Source: Neonectria sp. B-13 (taxonomy: Eukaryota; Ascomycota; Sordariomycetes; Hypocreales; Nectriaceae). Taken from it: DNA of 64,000 nt. The position numbers and the translations under genes are program-made. The notes under the pieces were generated by a model. It was not told the DNA's origin, searched no databases, and saw nothing but the letters and a program-made list of their open reading frames with translations. Each line of letters opens with the position of its first letter. Within the stretch, counting starts at the first letter, position 1. Below, piece after piece: positions 11,371 through 24,704 of the stretch. The stretch covers positions 4,694,309 through 4,758,308 of the forward strand of contig NOKP01000002.1 of assembly GCA_002682825.1 (NCBI GenBank). The letters run 5' to 3'.

Positions 11371-14300
11371 GAGAAGCTGGGATGGATGTTGCGACGAACT
11401 GCCGAATGCCGAATCTCGAGTCTCGGGAGCTGCCAGCGCAGTCGCGATTCAGGAATTGTAGATGGGCCACTCGCGTCGAGGGGCTGATACAGTGGCGTTT
11501 GTGCTGGTTCACGCACAGTGCCACTGTCGCATGCCCATGAGACGTTGTCATGAGCACGTGCGCACTGTGCGTCCGGGTGCTGTGGACGTGTCCTCCTCCT
11601 TGGTCCTGGCTACCCTGGAAATATACATACAATTCCTGATCAACCCCCGAACCAGCCTTCAACACCTGAAATCCAGTTTCAGCTTGAGTCTTTAATAAGC
11701 AACTCTGCAACTTGAATATCTACCCACGACAGTGCGGGCTCAAAAGGCTATTGCATATTAACGACGCTTCTTACTCGAAACTGAGCGACGGCCTCCTGAA
11801 CATTATCACCACGCTGTCATCTCCATAGCCGTTGCCTGCGTAATCTCGTATTTTCTTCCTTCTTCTTAGTCACTCTATATGCAACCGGGATCTTGGCGTT
11901 CACCGAACAGGCGGTCAACATGCCGGAGCCTCGAAAGCCTGCCATCGTGATGTTCCAGAACTTGTTCCTAACTACCTGGTGGCTGCGTTGCCAACCGAAA
12001 AAAGGCGCCGTCAAAGGCATTTGACTAGTTTCGGCTTTGTGGGCGATCTCCATGTAGTTGTTTGCTTCCTAGTGGGGCTCTTTGTGTCTCTATTCTTGTT
12101 CACTGTCTGTCTCAACCCAGCTACTAGACGCAGTAGGAATTGACATTGTGTCTCGAGCACTTTCACTTTCAGCCCAGCGCCCTCCATCAGATGTCTCGGT
12201 CATGTTGCGAGCCTTTGTAATTTACCTGTTTCTGCCTGTGTAACCCATTTTCTCGACAATGTTATCATCGTCTCAATCCCCTAATTTAACTTTTACCCTG
12301 GCCCTGCCCGAGAAGTGACGATCATTCAAGGGACCCGTTGCAAGGAGTGAACAGAGTAAGGAGATCAGCAATACGCCGCTTCTAGATCCGTCATTAAACC
12401 TTAGATGGATGACCTCACATAACCCTTGGGCTAGTCCATGATAGATCGGTCGGAAGCTGCCAAGTGTCCCGATCCATTGATGCACGGAACAGTCCATGTC
12501 TCCGATCACCGGTTTTCGCTTTTTCAAGATTAGTTACTCAACCTGCCCTCGCATGCTGTCGATTCAACATCAAATCCAAACAACTGTTCTCACTAGACTG
12601 ACATACGGCGAGAAAGGAGCCACAGTCGTACATAATGTTGTGATGACAATGACTTGTATCTTGCCAGGGCAACTACCCTATACTAAAAGTCACAAAACGC
12701 AGCGAAATTATAGCATGTTGAAAAACAATAACACTGAAATTGGGAGAAGGCCGTATAAAATAGTCGTGGCGGAATCGCATAAGATTCCTACTATTGACTT
12801 GTCATCAATGGATTATGCAGGCTATTATAGCTCGGTGTCGGTAGGTTACCAGACATATCTCCAATGCTGGTTCGCGAAGGATGTCAACGCCCTACACTGA
12901 AGATGCCTCAAAACACACACAAAACTATGCCATTGGAAATAATTCGACTGGTACATCAGGGCCAGAATATCCAATCAACTACAGCTGCAAGATTCCCTAG
13001 CTTCACAATCACTTCTTTGAAGCGGTCATATTCCCATCATCACCATCATAACACTTATAGTCTCATAGACGATATTGACGTACAATAGCATGGTGAGTAT
13101 TGAATCAGGCAACCGACTAAGAAAGACATACAACAATTGCTCAAAACCATTGATTATATCTCCCGGAGTACTACATAGTATTGTCGACATGAATTCTGTG
13201 CATGGCGGGGAGACTCAGCATTGTCTGTTTGTACTCGACAACTACAAGACACATTGGGAACGAGTTGCTTGATTCTCTCCTCTGTAACTCAATCAAATCC
13301 CATACACCCGGCACTAGTCTGCTCTCAACTGCGAAGTTCCATCTTGCAAGAGCCTCAGAGTACTCACAGTCACACTACGTGGCACGCACTCATCGAGGGG
13401 TGATGCTTGGCCGACGCGGCTAGACAAACCTAATCTCGCCCAACTTGCTTTTCGTTCACCAAGAGATCGGCATGACACACCAAACGGCAGCTCAGTCGAT
13501 GCGTATCTTTCATCGTCTCTTCTGATCGTAACACACACTCGCGCTTGTCGAACCGAGGTGGAGCAGCCAATCACATCAGTATATATCAGGCCATAAGTAT
13601 AGCTCCGGGTTTCCCCAGACCACACTACAACTAGGCTAAGTGGTTGATCGGAGCCATCAGTCACTGCCCACTCACTTACGACCGACAGTGGGATCGGCAG
13701 CGCCAAAGAATATAGATGAATGACACCTGATAATATGGTGCGAGGTCCCACGAGACAAATAAGCGATGCTCGACGAAGTTCATCCAGACCCATATCTTGG
13801 ACTCTCGAAGTCCGAGCACCCACCCAAGCACGCCAGACTACCCAGAAGTGCCGCACGTGGATAAGATGCCGGGCTGTCACACCGTCCCGGCACTCTGCGC
13901 AGGGACCGGCGATCGGGGGTCCGAAACGGACTTCGTCCCATATGACTCGGGCGAGAAACTACCGGTGCCATCGGGTCCTGAAGCTTGGTAGCAGGATGTG
14001 CCGAGTGCGTAACCAGACGACGTCAAACAAGGCGTATGTCATAGCACTGCCTCCCAGACCGGAGGTATCGTCATCCATCCCCTGGTCACGCCGGCGAGGC
14101 TTCTACCCGAATGAGGAGGGGTTGGAGCTGGGAGAAGCCGGCTCTACACTCGTTGAAGATTGAAACCTGCCCGTGCCACGGGATCGCCGTCGCCATCTAC
14201 GAGGTAGTCGTGGCCGTTGAGTTGGAAACGCGCACACCCCCGGCGATAAGTGAGTGACGACGGCCTTGTACAAGCGATGTCCACCTAGTTAGTTCCTGGC

Positions 14301-15927
14301 GTCCTGGTGTCCTGGCGTCCTGCCTCACCCCGCAACGGCACTCCTTTGGGGATCGACTCAGGACTCAGGCGCAAAAGTTAGGCGGCATGCCCTGGGAATT
14401 TAAGGCGAATCGACTGCGCCGTTGACGGTGAGCTACAGTGATTACTGACCAGGTAGCCGGGTAAGGGCAAGTGAGGCCGTTGACCAGGCCCATCCAGGCA
14501 TTCGGATACGCAAATTCCTCTTCGAGAGCTTGTACTGGCGATCGTCATGTCGCAGCGGTCCGGGGAATTGGAAGGGGACGCGAACCTTGTCGAATCGACC
14601 ACGACCCTCGCCGATTCTGAGACAAGTTATCAGTACCAGCACGGTTCATCCGCCGAGGGGACTATGCCTAAAGCCGGTGGCGCTTCCGTTGGAGGGGGAA
14701 GCCAGAAATCTCCCGGGCTTTGAACCGGCCGAAGCTTGTTCGCCCCGGCGGAGTAAAAGAGATGGGAAAATATACTACGTAAGGGGGATGAGCCCGGTTT
14801 GGACGGATAGATTCCCGCACTGACAGGACTACGGCGTTGTCCAGTAGAGTTTTTTGACGGGCAAGGATTTGGGGAGTTGTTGGGCAAGGGTAGCGAATGC
14901 GGATATCGAGAGGACCAGGGTTGTGCAGGGTAGACCAGGGTTGGTTGCAGCGCAAGCGGAGACGCGCCTCTTTTGACACCTTTTGACAGGAGGGCCAGGC
15001 ATGGGGAGGTCGACAGGGAGTGAACAGGGTGCTTGACAGGGCGGCAGGCAGGGTTTCCGAGGCGGTGTCGGTGACGCTCCAGGTTGCTCTGTGGACGATG
15101 GAAGAAGAGAAATCAGATTGATCAGAAAGGCGGAAGACCGGGGGGAGCGGTGAGGATAATCCGTCCAGTAGGCGGCCACGGGATCTCGCATCCGAGGACT
15201 TTTGAGGCGTGCGTGCCATCCATACCATCGAATGTCCCGACGCCATGGTACATTGATAGTCGTGCCGTTATCCATCAGGCCAATCCTAAACGGCTTGAAT
15301 CAAAAGAAAGGTGCAAGAAGCGGTGTTTGTCGGTGGTTATTAGCGGTTACTTGGCCAAAATGCCATGATGACCCCTAACGAACGAAGCGAGAAAAGCAAG
15401 CAAAGCAAAGGCTGCCTTGATCCAATCAATCCGTCTGCAATGTTAGGACCGAGTCCACTGAGAACCACCGAGAACCACCAACCCCCCACCACTCACCCGA
15501 CCTCCAACGCTCAAAACCTCAACGGTAAAGCGGTTGGCTTGCATCCGAGCCGTTGATTAATTACGAGGTGGCGCGCGAAAACGTGCACCTTAGCGTCCCG
15601 TCAATTCTCCCTCCCTCAGGCCGGCTCCCAGTCGGAGTCTGGACGTCTTTGTCGAGATGACGGCGATCCACCAGTACGGCGATGGCCAACTTCGCCTGGC
15701 CTCACGTCTACCAAGTTTCCATTCAGTACCACCCTGGATTTCCCCCTCTCCGAATGCGGTAATTCCACGGTGGAAACGGGCCTCTCCGCCTTCTCTCTCT
15801 CCGTCCTGTTCATCGGTCCCTCCGGGATCGGTACCGGACGGAGGCCCAGCTAAGGAAGACCCGAATTCGTCGCTGGGGGGGCCGGCGGGGGGCTTGCACC
15901 AGCTGTACTGTGCGTGCGCAGGTCGCT

Positions 15928-15947
15928 GTGATGTGATGTGATGTGAT
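15928..15947. repeat. tandem (GTGAT)4 repeat
   Basis: Four perfect GTGAT units are followed by degenerate GATGAG copies to about 15960. Related GCATTGCATT runs lie near 16050-16110. Confidence 0.8.
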
Positions 15948-16699
15948 GAGTGATGAGATGCGTGGCGAGGCGAGGCGTGCTTGTACGAATCTTCTTTCGT
16001 CGGGAAAGGCAGGGTGTGTGCTTGTCCCTGTTCTTATTGCGCATCGCATCTCGTTGCATTGCATCCGCATTACTTTGCATCGGCATCGGCGTCGCATTGC
16101 ATTGCATCACATGGCTACAAAGTTTACTGCCGCAGTGCGATTGGCGATTGGCGCCGCCGTAGATTGTCCACCCAACACTAGAACTCGTAAATCTTTGTTG
16201 TAGGCGCGGGTCACTCTGTTCCCGTCTGCCTGTCTCAGTTAATGACGACAACGGGCCGGCAGTTGAGGCCATCAGACGCGCGCTTTGCTGAGAGATATCC
16301 TTCACCGGCCGTGATCGTATATGCGTGAGTTAAGTATGCGTCTGCGTAGACAGCTCCTCCGTCACATGTACGTACACGTGCATGCGTGTGTTGCGTGTAC
16401 TATGCGATAGCTGATGATGGATGGAGACGCCGACGATTGCGGGGATGTTCCATGGGCCGCGATAGAGTGCGTCTCCTCCCCCGCGAGCGATGCAAGAGCT
16501 GCGATAGAGATAGATGAACAATCCAGCAAGCACTTTGACGGCTGTGGAGAGTGCAATAGCACCGGTTCTATAGGGGAGCCCCATCGCCACTGTCATCTCC
16601 ATCTCCATCTCATCCTTTGAACCTCAGATATGGACCTATCCACCACGAAAAAGATCACGATATCTCTCTCCTCCTCATCAACACAATTATTCCTCTCTT

Positions 16700-16713
16700 C
16701 CCCCCCCCCCCCC
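16700..16713. repeat. C homopolymer, 14 bases
   Basis: An uninterrupted run of 14 C in the gene-poor region. A T run of 11 lies at 17708-17718. Such runs are error-prone in assemblies. Confidence 0.8.
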
Positions 16714-19700
16714 TTAAGTCGGTCAGATCATGGCCTTCCGCTTCTTCACCGGGATGGAGTTCAGCACAGCACGACGACGCCACCCTCCAACTGAAGAAGA
16801 ACCCCTGCGTCTCGCTTCTTCAATTTATGCAGGAACCCGACGCGCGCAGCCACCACCAACGCACACCGTCCCACACGCCCCCTTCCGCGCATGGCAGACA
16901 GGCGGTACGAGGACAGAGACATCTGCAACGTTGGGCACACGACGTACGGATAGCCTCCTCCATTCAAGGAAAAAGCCGCGAATCCATCGTCATTAATTGA
17001 CGCGATTGACGCGATTCCATGGCAACCCCCCCGGCCAACCTGCAACGAGGCTTGACTGTGTGTCCGTATCCGTGTCCGTGTCTACCGTCAATGTCTTGCG
17101 CCATTGTTTCCCTATTCGTACAACCACCTCAAAATGTCTGAGTGTACGAGTCGGTATCCAGTATCCAGTCTGCACCACCGTTGAGGAGCGGGCCGTCAGT
17201 ACAGTTGTTCTCCTCCTTTCTCCAGGCTTAATCCCATCATTGCCTCCCTCCCCTCCACGTGGGGAGTAATTACATAGTCTAACTGTCGCCGGCGACGACA
17301 TGGACATCCTTGTGTCACCTAACTCCCTGGCCGAGGGAAGTGTGACCGTTGCGTCGCCAGGGTTCAGCGCTCGAGGCATTCGGGCCTGCTGCCCGTGCGA
17401 ACTTCGCCATTCAGAACACCTTGCCGGCTCTTCGCAGCGGGCAAGGACTGCCCTATGCATGCATGTGGGAGGTCGATCATGGCCCATGGCCAAAGGGCCT
17501 CATTCCGCCCATCCATGCAGATTCGTACATACTGGTGCATGCGTGCTGTGTATGGCCTCAATCCAGCTGCCTGGACATGCATCGCCCAGGATGTCTCGGG
17601 GCGTGGTGTGGTGTGGTAACCTTCAATTCCAAATCCCGGTTCCCCGTCCGCATTGCATCCCGTCAGCGCAGCGGGGAATGCGTGGTGCAGCTTAGCTACC
17701 AGGCTTGTTTTTTTTTTTCCTATTCTGTTCTGGGGGAGATCGTCCCCATTATCACGCGATAGTCTGCTCCTCTCTTGTCGTTGTCGTCCGGTGGGCGCAT
17801 CCCCTGTAGCAGTCGCCTGATCTGCGACCCTTACTGAAGCTTGCACCCTTTTCATAGCTTCGTTCTTCCCCCCACGCCCACACGGCAGTACTCAGACCTG
17901 TTGATGCTACGGGCGGGAGACCGACAGCCACAGCCTTTTCCCTCGTGGTATCTCCTGCGGCGGGGATCTTGCCTGCGGGACCTCACCGCATGCTCTGCCG
18001 GTCGGGCCAAGAGGTGGTCTGTGACCGATTGAGGTCTATGCTCCAGGGTAGCTCGCGAGCTTCGGACAATTAGCGCCTCGAGCGTTGACCATGAGCAACA
18101 GTCAACACGGTCAATATAGTTCTGGCCTAATGGACCCCTTTGTTTGACGCTGCTTCCTCTGGCATTTTAAACCCCGTCTTGCTGGATTCTCGGTACCTGC
18201 ACGTCAGGCTTATTGATAAGGATTCAAAGTCAAGGTTTAGTCTCCATCAACCCGGCAATCATTAGTTTGGTAGGCTAGGCCGTAGAACTCTTTCGGAATA
18301 CTAGGGAGCCCAGCCTGAAAAGAAAAAAAACGATTACCGAACGCCCATAAATATCACTTATCAATTGACCCGACCGGATGGGAATCTGCCGGAGATTCTA
18401 CGACCACCTAGAAACTTTTCGGACTCAATGCACCATACGCGCGACCCTCGAGTTTCAAACCCAGCCGGCCCCTCCGTGACATCGTGCCGACCATCCGTCG
18501 GAGCAGAACCCCACTTTCGGCGAGCTCTCCAGCAAGAAGGACACCGAGCATCGACCAAGCACCTGTCATCAAGGAATAGTTAGCTGGCATCTCTGTCCCT
18601 GGGAAATGTCACTTAATATGGCTAGACGTCGTCCGAGTTAACACCAGCCAACCATACGTGTTGTCACTAGATGTACGAGTGAAGGTCATGATGCTGGGGG
18701 CTCGTCCGCCAAGAGAATAAATGGCCGTACCAAACCTGTATGCAGGTTCCCGAGTCAATGGAACGGGACTCTGCGCATGCACACCTAGCAAGGCGAGGCG
18801 GGGAGAAACATTGTCTCAAGCCCACATGGGCACCGCTTAACACCCAACCTTCAATCCTCGTCCCATCCATCCTCAACTCCCAACGCACGAATACACCTGC
18901 CCTCATATAAATAAAATAAAAGTCCCACAAATTTATAAAGAGAATGAATGCATGTTCATCCTCAAGAGGAAATCGCAATCCCCAATTTGGTGAGTGGCGG
19001 CGACCACCAGCTCTCGAGAATAACCTCGCAATCCGATGTCGGCGCGCTCTTGGCGCAAAAGAACCCCGTGGCTGACATTCCAAGCCCGCCCACGCAGGCC
19101 TTTTCGTTTTGGGCACATTCAACATTGACATTGAATAATAGCCTTCGCTCCCGCAGGCATAGACCGAGGACCTGAACACTCAACAAAGAAATGTCATTCA
19201 GCCATGCCTTCATGAGCGTCATTAATCGACTCATCCGGGAGAGGCGTTAGTCGAGCCCCGCCCTGCGAACCAATGTACGGGGACTATGATTCCCGAGACA
19301 TTTCGTGCTCGTAGCTCGTAGATGCACCATTGTGGCATTATCAATTAGCTCTGGCTCGACCGCGTCTGATTAGCCCCAACGCAGCTTATACTTTCACTTG
19401 GACGTCGATCACGGATGTTGCTTTGAGGATTGGGGGGAGGGGTATGTCAATGGCTTGAATAGTTGACGGGCTGGTGTTCGCCCTCAGTGACAATATGCCG
19501 ATTTGGTTCCACATTCCATCTGCTGGAGACAAATCGGCACTATGCTTTTGCCATTCAGGAACCAGAGAACGTAGCGCATCACCTTGCGGTCTGCCGTGGC
19601 CCATTGTAACGCCCCCTTGCCGCAGCCCTTCCCGTATCTACTAATTAGAAGTCTACGAAGTGATCTTGCGCGATGGCAGCGGCGCAGCGATCTAATCTAG

Positions 19701-22700
19701 ATACCATACACTCGGCCATTGAGAAAAGAGCATGTCCGTCACATCTTCGCAGCTGTGGAAGGCGAAGTGGTTTGATCCCGTGTTTCGTGGGGGGCTGCCG
19801 ACTCTTCGGTGACGAAACACGGTCTCATTGCAGTGGCGGCATCTATCACTTCCCAGTTGATTTAAGTCCGACCCGCAAGCCGTTGCCTTGTGCTAGGCGG
19901 GCCTGTTGGCAGGGTCACTCGACCAGCTAGTGGCCGCCTGCCTTTTGCTTTCTTTGGGCTGGGGAGAGGGCTAAGTCCGGGACCGGCTTCGCTCCATCGA
20001 CTTTTCAGTCTTTGGTCAGAAGCGCAGTGCCATTGCCGGCATCAACAGTCTTACTGCCGGCGCTCTGAACGATTGAAGCTGCTGGTGGCCCCAGAGGTGC
20101 ATAATCTAGATACTCACAACAGCCGTGCGCGGGATTCTTTGAGATTTGGCCAGTCGCAGTGGGAAAGCTGCTCCTTGGCAGTCTCCATCAGTAATTAGCG
20201 TTGCACAATAGACTGGCGACACTCAGACCACCAAGTGGTCTATCCAGTCTTGCCATTGAGGACAGCCGCAGACGCCTCGTCAGCTTGATCATAGCCATCC
20301 CACCCTCTACATAGTAGATTGACAGCCACTCTCGCCTGTGAGGTTATGAGGACGGACGCCACGACTCTGATCAAATCACACTCCTAGCGGAGGAGGGGGG
20401 CAGGGGGGCGTGTTCTGCGACCCTCGTCATCACTAACCTCGAGATCTTCGAAAATATCCCCTAAGAGGGCACTGGACTGCGCGCCTCGTCAGGGTCGTCG
20501 TCGGGGTCGTCGGGGGGCGTACGAACGAGGCTTCGTCGACAATCAAGCGCCACGCGTGGTTTCAGGTACCTTCATCAACACCCTCCAATGGGGGGTTGTC
20601 CCGCTCCCTAGACCGACGAGCCGCGTTCTCGTGGCGTGCACTACGGCTCTGGCCAGGGCAACCCGCGGACGTTCTTCGATGGCGGAAGAGGTGCTGAAAA
20701 AAAATCCGAACTCTAGCGTTGGCCATCCCTGTTGGCTGGGAGAGTTCCTCGAACGGTCTTACCCTCGGATTATAGCAGCAGAAGCTTCTTCTTCAGCAGC
20801 ATAGTTTGTGTGCTGCATGACCATTCCAACCAGACCAAAAAGCTCGAGATCTGTCGGCACAAACCTAGACCAGCAGTCAGATCTCATTCCCGGGAACCGG
20901 CGCCCGGCGCCCCAGTCCCCATGCCGGGCCTTAGGACCGCCGATGTCATATTATTGTCAGACATGGCGTGGAGTCTCCATTGTTCTCACAATCAACACCA
21001 CGGCTAGAAAAAAAAAATAGCCCTTTTTAGAGCACTTCATACCTCTGCTGATCTGCTCGCGTGTGCTTCCTCAACGGCCCGGTAAGTAAATCGAACGTGT
21101 TCTAGTGAGACAGATCCACGCCTCTTTGAGCAGAGTATGCGACCAGCCGTGTCTGTCCCTCACCCCTTGACGACCTGGTTTCCCCATATAACCGAAATGA
21201 CGTAGCCCGCTGCTGGCGCGGCCGCGATTCTTGCTTTTGTTGTCTCTTCATCGAAATCGACCTCGGGTATGGATAAGTCGCCTCGTACAAGCGGGCCGCC
21301 TGGATCCCATGCGGCCTGGTGAAGCAGGACGGCGCCGATCAAACTGGCATCATGTTTGCCAGGGCTCTTCATGATGACGTCTCGTTGCCTGACTTTCAAC
21401 AAAAGCAGACCCTCAGGCCACCGCCCACAGCCACCTAGAATCTTGCCTGGTAGCCATGGGACATCAGCCCGGAGACTTAAAGAAGATTTTATTCGATCCC
21501 AAGAGCTGCGACTGTGATCGACCAGTGGCCGATCCGTATGCTCGGGAAATCCTTGCTAGAAGGTTGTAGCACCAGGCCGTGGTGTGAGAGACCAGCATGA
21601 CCTGTTGGCCCTTGTCCTACTACCCTCCAAGTGTCCCTGAGGTCGTGAATTTCGTAAATCTAAGCGCAAGACGCGACAATGCAAATGTGAACTTTGGCGG
21701 ATTGTGAGCCATGGGAGACAGAACATGGCATGGACTACGGTCCCCCTCCTTGATGCATTTTCCTTCTCACTAGCACCTACGTACGTGGCCGTGCCTCGTC
21801 CCGGACGCATGGCCCCTCATGAGAGCCACTGCCGGTTGCATGGCAAGGTCACTGAGGTTGGCAGCATTGAAAAGTCTTCAACAGACTTTGACAATGCGTC
21901 ACCCCCCTCCATATTGATCCCGAATCGCCACGGTGGGCGTTGTACCAAGTGGGGACGTGTCTGCAATGATGAGCACCTGGGATTCGTCGAGACCCTTCCA
22001 GGGTCTCTAAGACATATCAAACCTTAGAAATGATTCTTTGGACATCCGTCGTTCATTTTCGAGTCAGAACCACGGCTTGGTTTAGGCTCCCGGATCCTGC
22101 TCCCTCGAAGTTCCGGTGACGGGACGGCGCGCACTCGATCACCGCCCGCCAATAGGCTCGAGTTCTTCGCTCAGAGTAACCATTCTCCCGGGGGGGGTGG
22201 GGGGTCGAAACCAGGAACACCCCTGTGAGCAGGTTTGTTTTCAAGCAAACACCACCACACTCGTTGTCACCAACATCGTTCCGAGATAAGGGGCAAACAA
22301 CTTCAGAGAACCAACGAGATGTGACAGAAGACCTGGCAGCAGCTGTGGGCAATAACGTGATCTCGACCGTCTGCAACCAGAAAAAGCTGAGAACTGACGA
22401 CGCGGGTCCAGGCTTGGCTAGCCAAACTACCGGAACTGAGACAGTCTCATGCGGGATTGCTTAGCTTGTCCCTCAGAACAATAAACGGATGAGCTTGTAG
22501 TGGGGAGTTGGTAGGCATTTGAAAGCCTCCTTTTTGTTGCGCATATAATGACATTTATGTGCCTGTGGTCGGTGAGCTGCGACGGCTGGTGGTCTAGAGC
22601 GGGGTGGCGGTTAAGGCACTGTTGCGGGTCAGGGCTACTCCTAGAATATGTCCAAGAGAGAGAGCCTCCGATGTTCCGTCTTAGAAGAACGACGACCGGG

Positions 22701-24676
22701 CGAGTAGAGATAACGCCGTCGGCTGGAAAGTTTCTGGGGGCTGGTAGCGTCGGCCACCACGAAACATGTTTGTCTGCTAAAATATACCAGTTCCGGGTTG
22801 ATCGGACGGACGATTTGTCGCTGATGATCAGCATTGCGTGACAGAGCCGACGTTACCTCCGCAGGGCCATAACAGTAGTGTAGTTCTCGCTCTGTCAAGA
22901 GACTTGTTAGCCTAGAAGCTTGGGCTTCCTAGTACCAGGATAAAGGCAAAGCTTCCGACAGGGGCAAGAGAAAACTACACGGGAAACGGGGCTGATGTTG
23001 CTTGCCGGCATTTATCACTTCCCCATGTCTTTGCAGGGTAGATCGGTTTCTATCAGGTCGTACTTGCCCATCATGTTTGCTGTCATAATCGACGTTGAGA
23101 CTGGGTCCAGCTTAGTAGTGTTTGCTTTTTGCACATCAACTAACGAAGCTATCGGGGATGGGACGGTGGCGTTGAAGCTGGGAAGACGTAATTGCCGAGG
23201 AAAATATGCTATCTAACTCGCAGCTAAAGACGAAGGCAGTTGAAGTTGATGCAGGGAAGACACGAAAGCCTGTCAGTAATCGTTAACGTCACATGCGATG
23301 AGGGCCTGGTGGTTTTTACGAGCCGGGACTCCCGACAATGTGGATGGAGCCACAGTGCCCTGGTCTTCTTCGTAAATCTGCTATGGGCGGAAGTTTGTGC
23401 CTGCTATCCTGGTGCTGATTTCGAATGAGAGGTCAGGATCATGGGAGCTTCCACTATCACGAAAAGTTATCAAAACGATGAGAGGCACCGACGGTAATGC
23501 GTCGCCTGTGTGCGCATGCAGCAAGGTGCATGCCTTCTGCAAGCCTTCCACTATGAAGTGGAGATAGTCTAGTTCCAACCGCATTTGGTTTTCTCCTCAA
23601 CTCTAAGAGAGTGACGGAACCGACTAGACATGAGCCATTGGTTGCCTTGACGTATCTGGCGCTGTGAAGTCGGCCTGTGCATGGCTCCCGAAGAGATGCC
23701 ATGGTTACACTGTGACATGATCGGGGCGAAGGAGTGGGCGCCGTTGATTTCAGCTGACCTGAGAGCGTTTAGTCCCAGCTGTCAGGTTTAGAGAAGATTA
23801 GACTATTCAGGGATCGGAATATCCGTGTACATAGCATCACTGACCAGCCATCTCAATCGAATCCGCTCTCTCAGCGGTGAGACTTTGTTCTTCCTCGGAT
23901 GGGAACGAGCTCAACTAGGATCCTGAGCGGCATAGTGAGGACGGTACAGCGAGGGGCGAGCCGCGGTCGGGTTTCGTACACGAGGGCCAGGGTGAGCTCT
24001 TCGCAGCAAGGGTTATATCAAGGATATCGGCTCGGCGATCCCCTGTCCGTGGGAGTTGACCCCCGGAGAGGAGTGGGAACAGAGCCCATCATTTGATGTG
24101 ACTAGTCCTTAGTGTACCACGGAGGGGGATACACGACCAAGGCCTAACAAGGCCGATTGATTGTTCCCGTTGCGGTGCCGTGCAAGAGCAAGACGCGAAA
24201 AAGCAAAGAAACCCGACGGGGAAGCAACCGCAGGCAACGAGGTGACGGGGCAGTGGCATGGGGGTCCAGCGGACCGGGGAGGAAGGGATTAGGACCCCTT
24301 GAAGCTTGGAGAGCAGGTGACTTGAGTCCCGTTGCGAGGGGGAGAGAAGTCTGCGACCGGAGACGGTGTATTGGTATGCCGAGCGATGCGATGTGATTAT
24401 GTGTGACGACGATAATGGATGTGTAAGAGGACGTTTGATTTGAGTAGGAAAGTCAGGACTCAAGACCCTGCTTGCGTGGAACCTCGCTTCAGACAGACAG
24501 GCAGCAGGTGCCAACTGGCGTTCCTTCCTGAGGCCTGAGGCCCAGCATGCAGCATCGTTGCAGTTTGTACTGTGGACTGCCTGTTGTTGGGGCGCAAACC
24601 GCTGGAAGGAGCCAACCTCCGGCTACCAACAACCAATAATCGACAACCAACAACGAACGAACCAACGCTCACTCAG

Positions 24677-24704
24677 GCATCAAGCATCATGCATCAAGCA
24701 TCAA
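24677..24704. repeat. tandem GCATCAA heptamer, four copies
   Basis: Four units of GCATCAA, the second ending in T. They follow a CAACCAA-rich stretch at 24610-24660 that looks like a fungal 5' leader in composition, but no reading frame after it is convincing. Confidence 0.75.

Noticed and set aside
13314..13880. Minus-strand open frame of 188 codons
   Set aside because: No family motif, no splice-joined extension, mixed codon use; read as chance.
14668..15275. Overlapping minus-strand frames of 148-192 codons
   Set aside because: Two frames overlap over the same DNA with unlike sequences and no domain in either.
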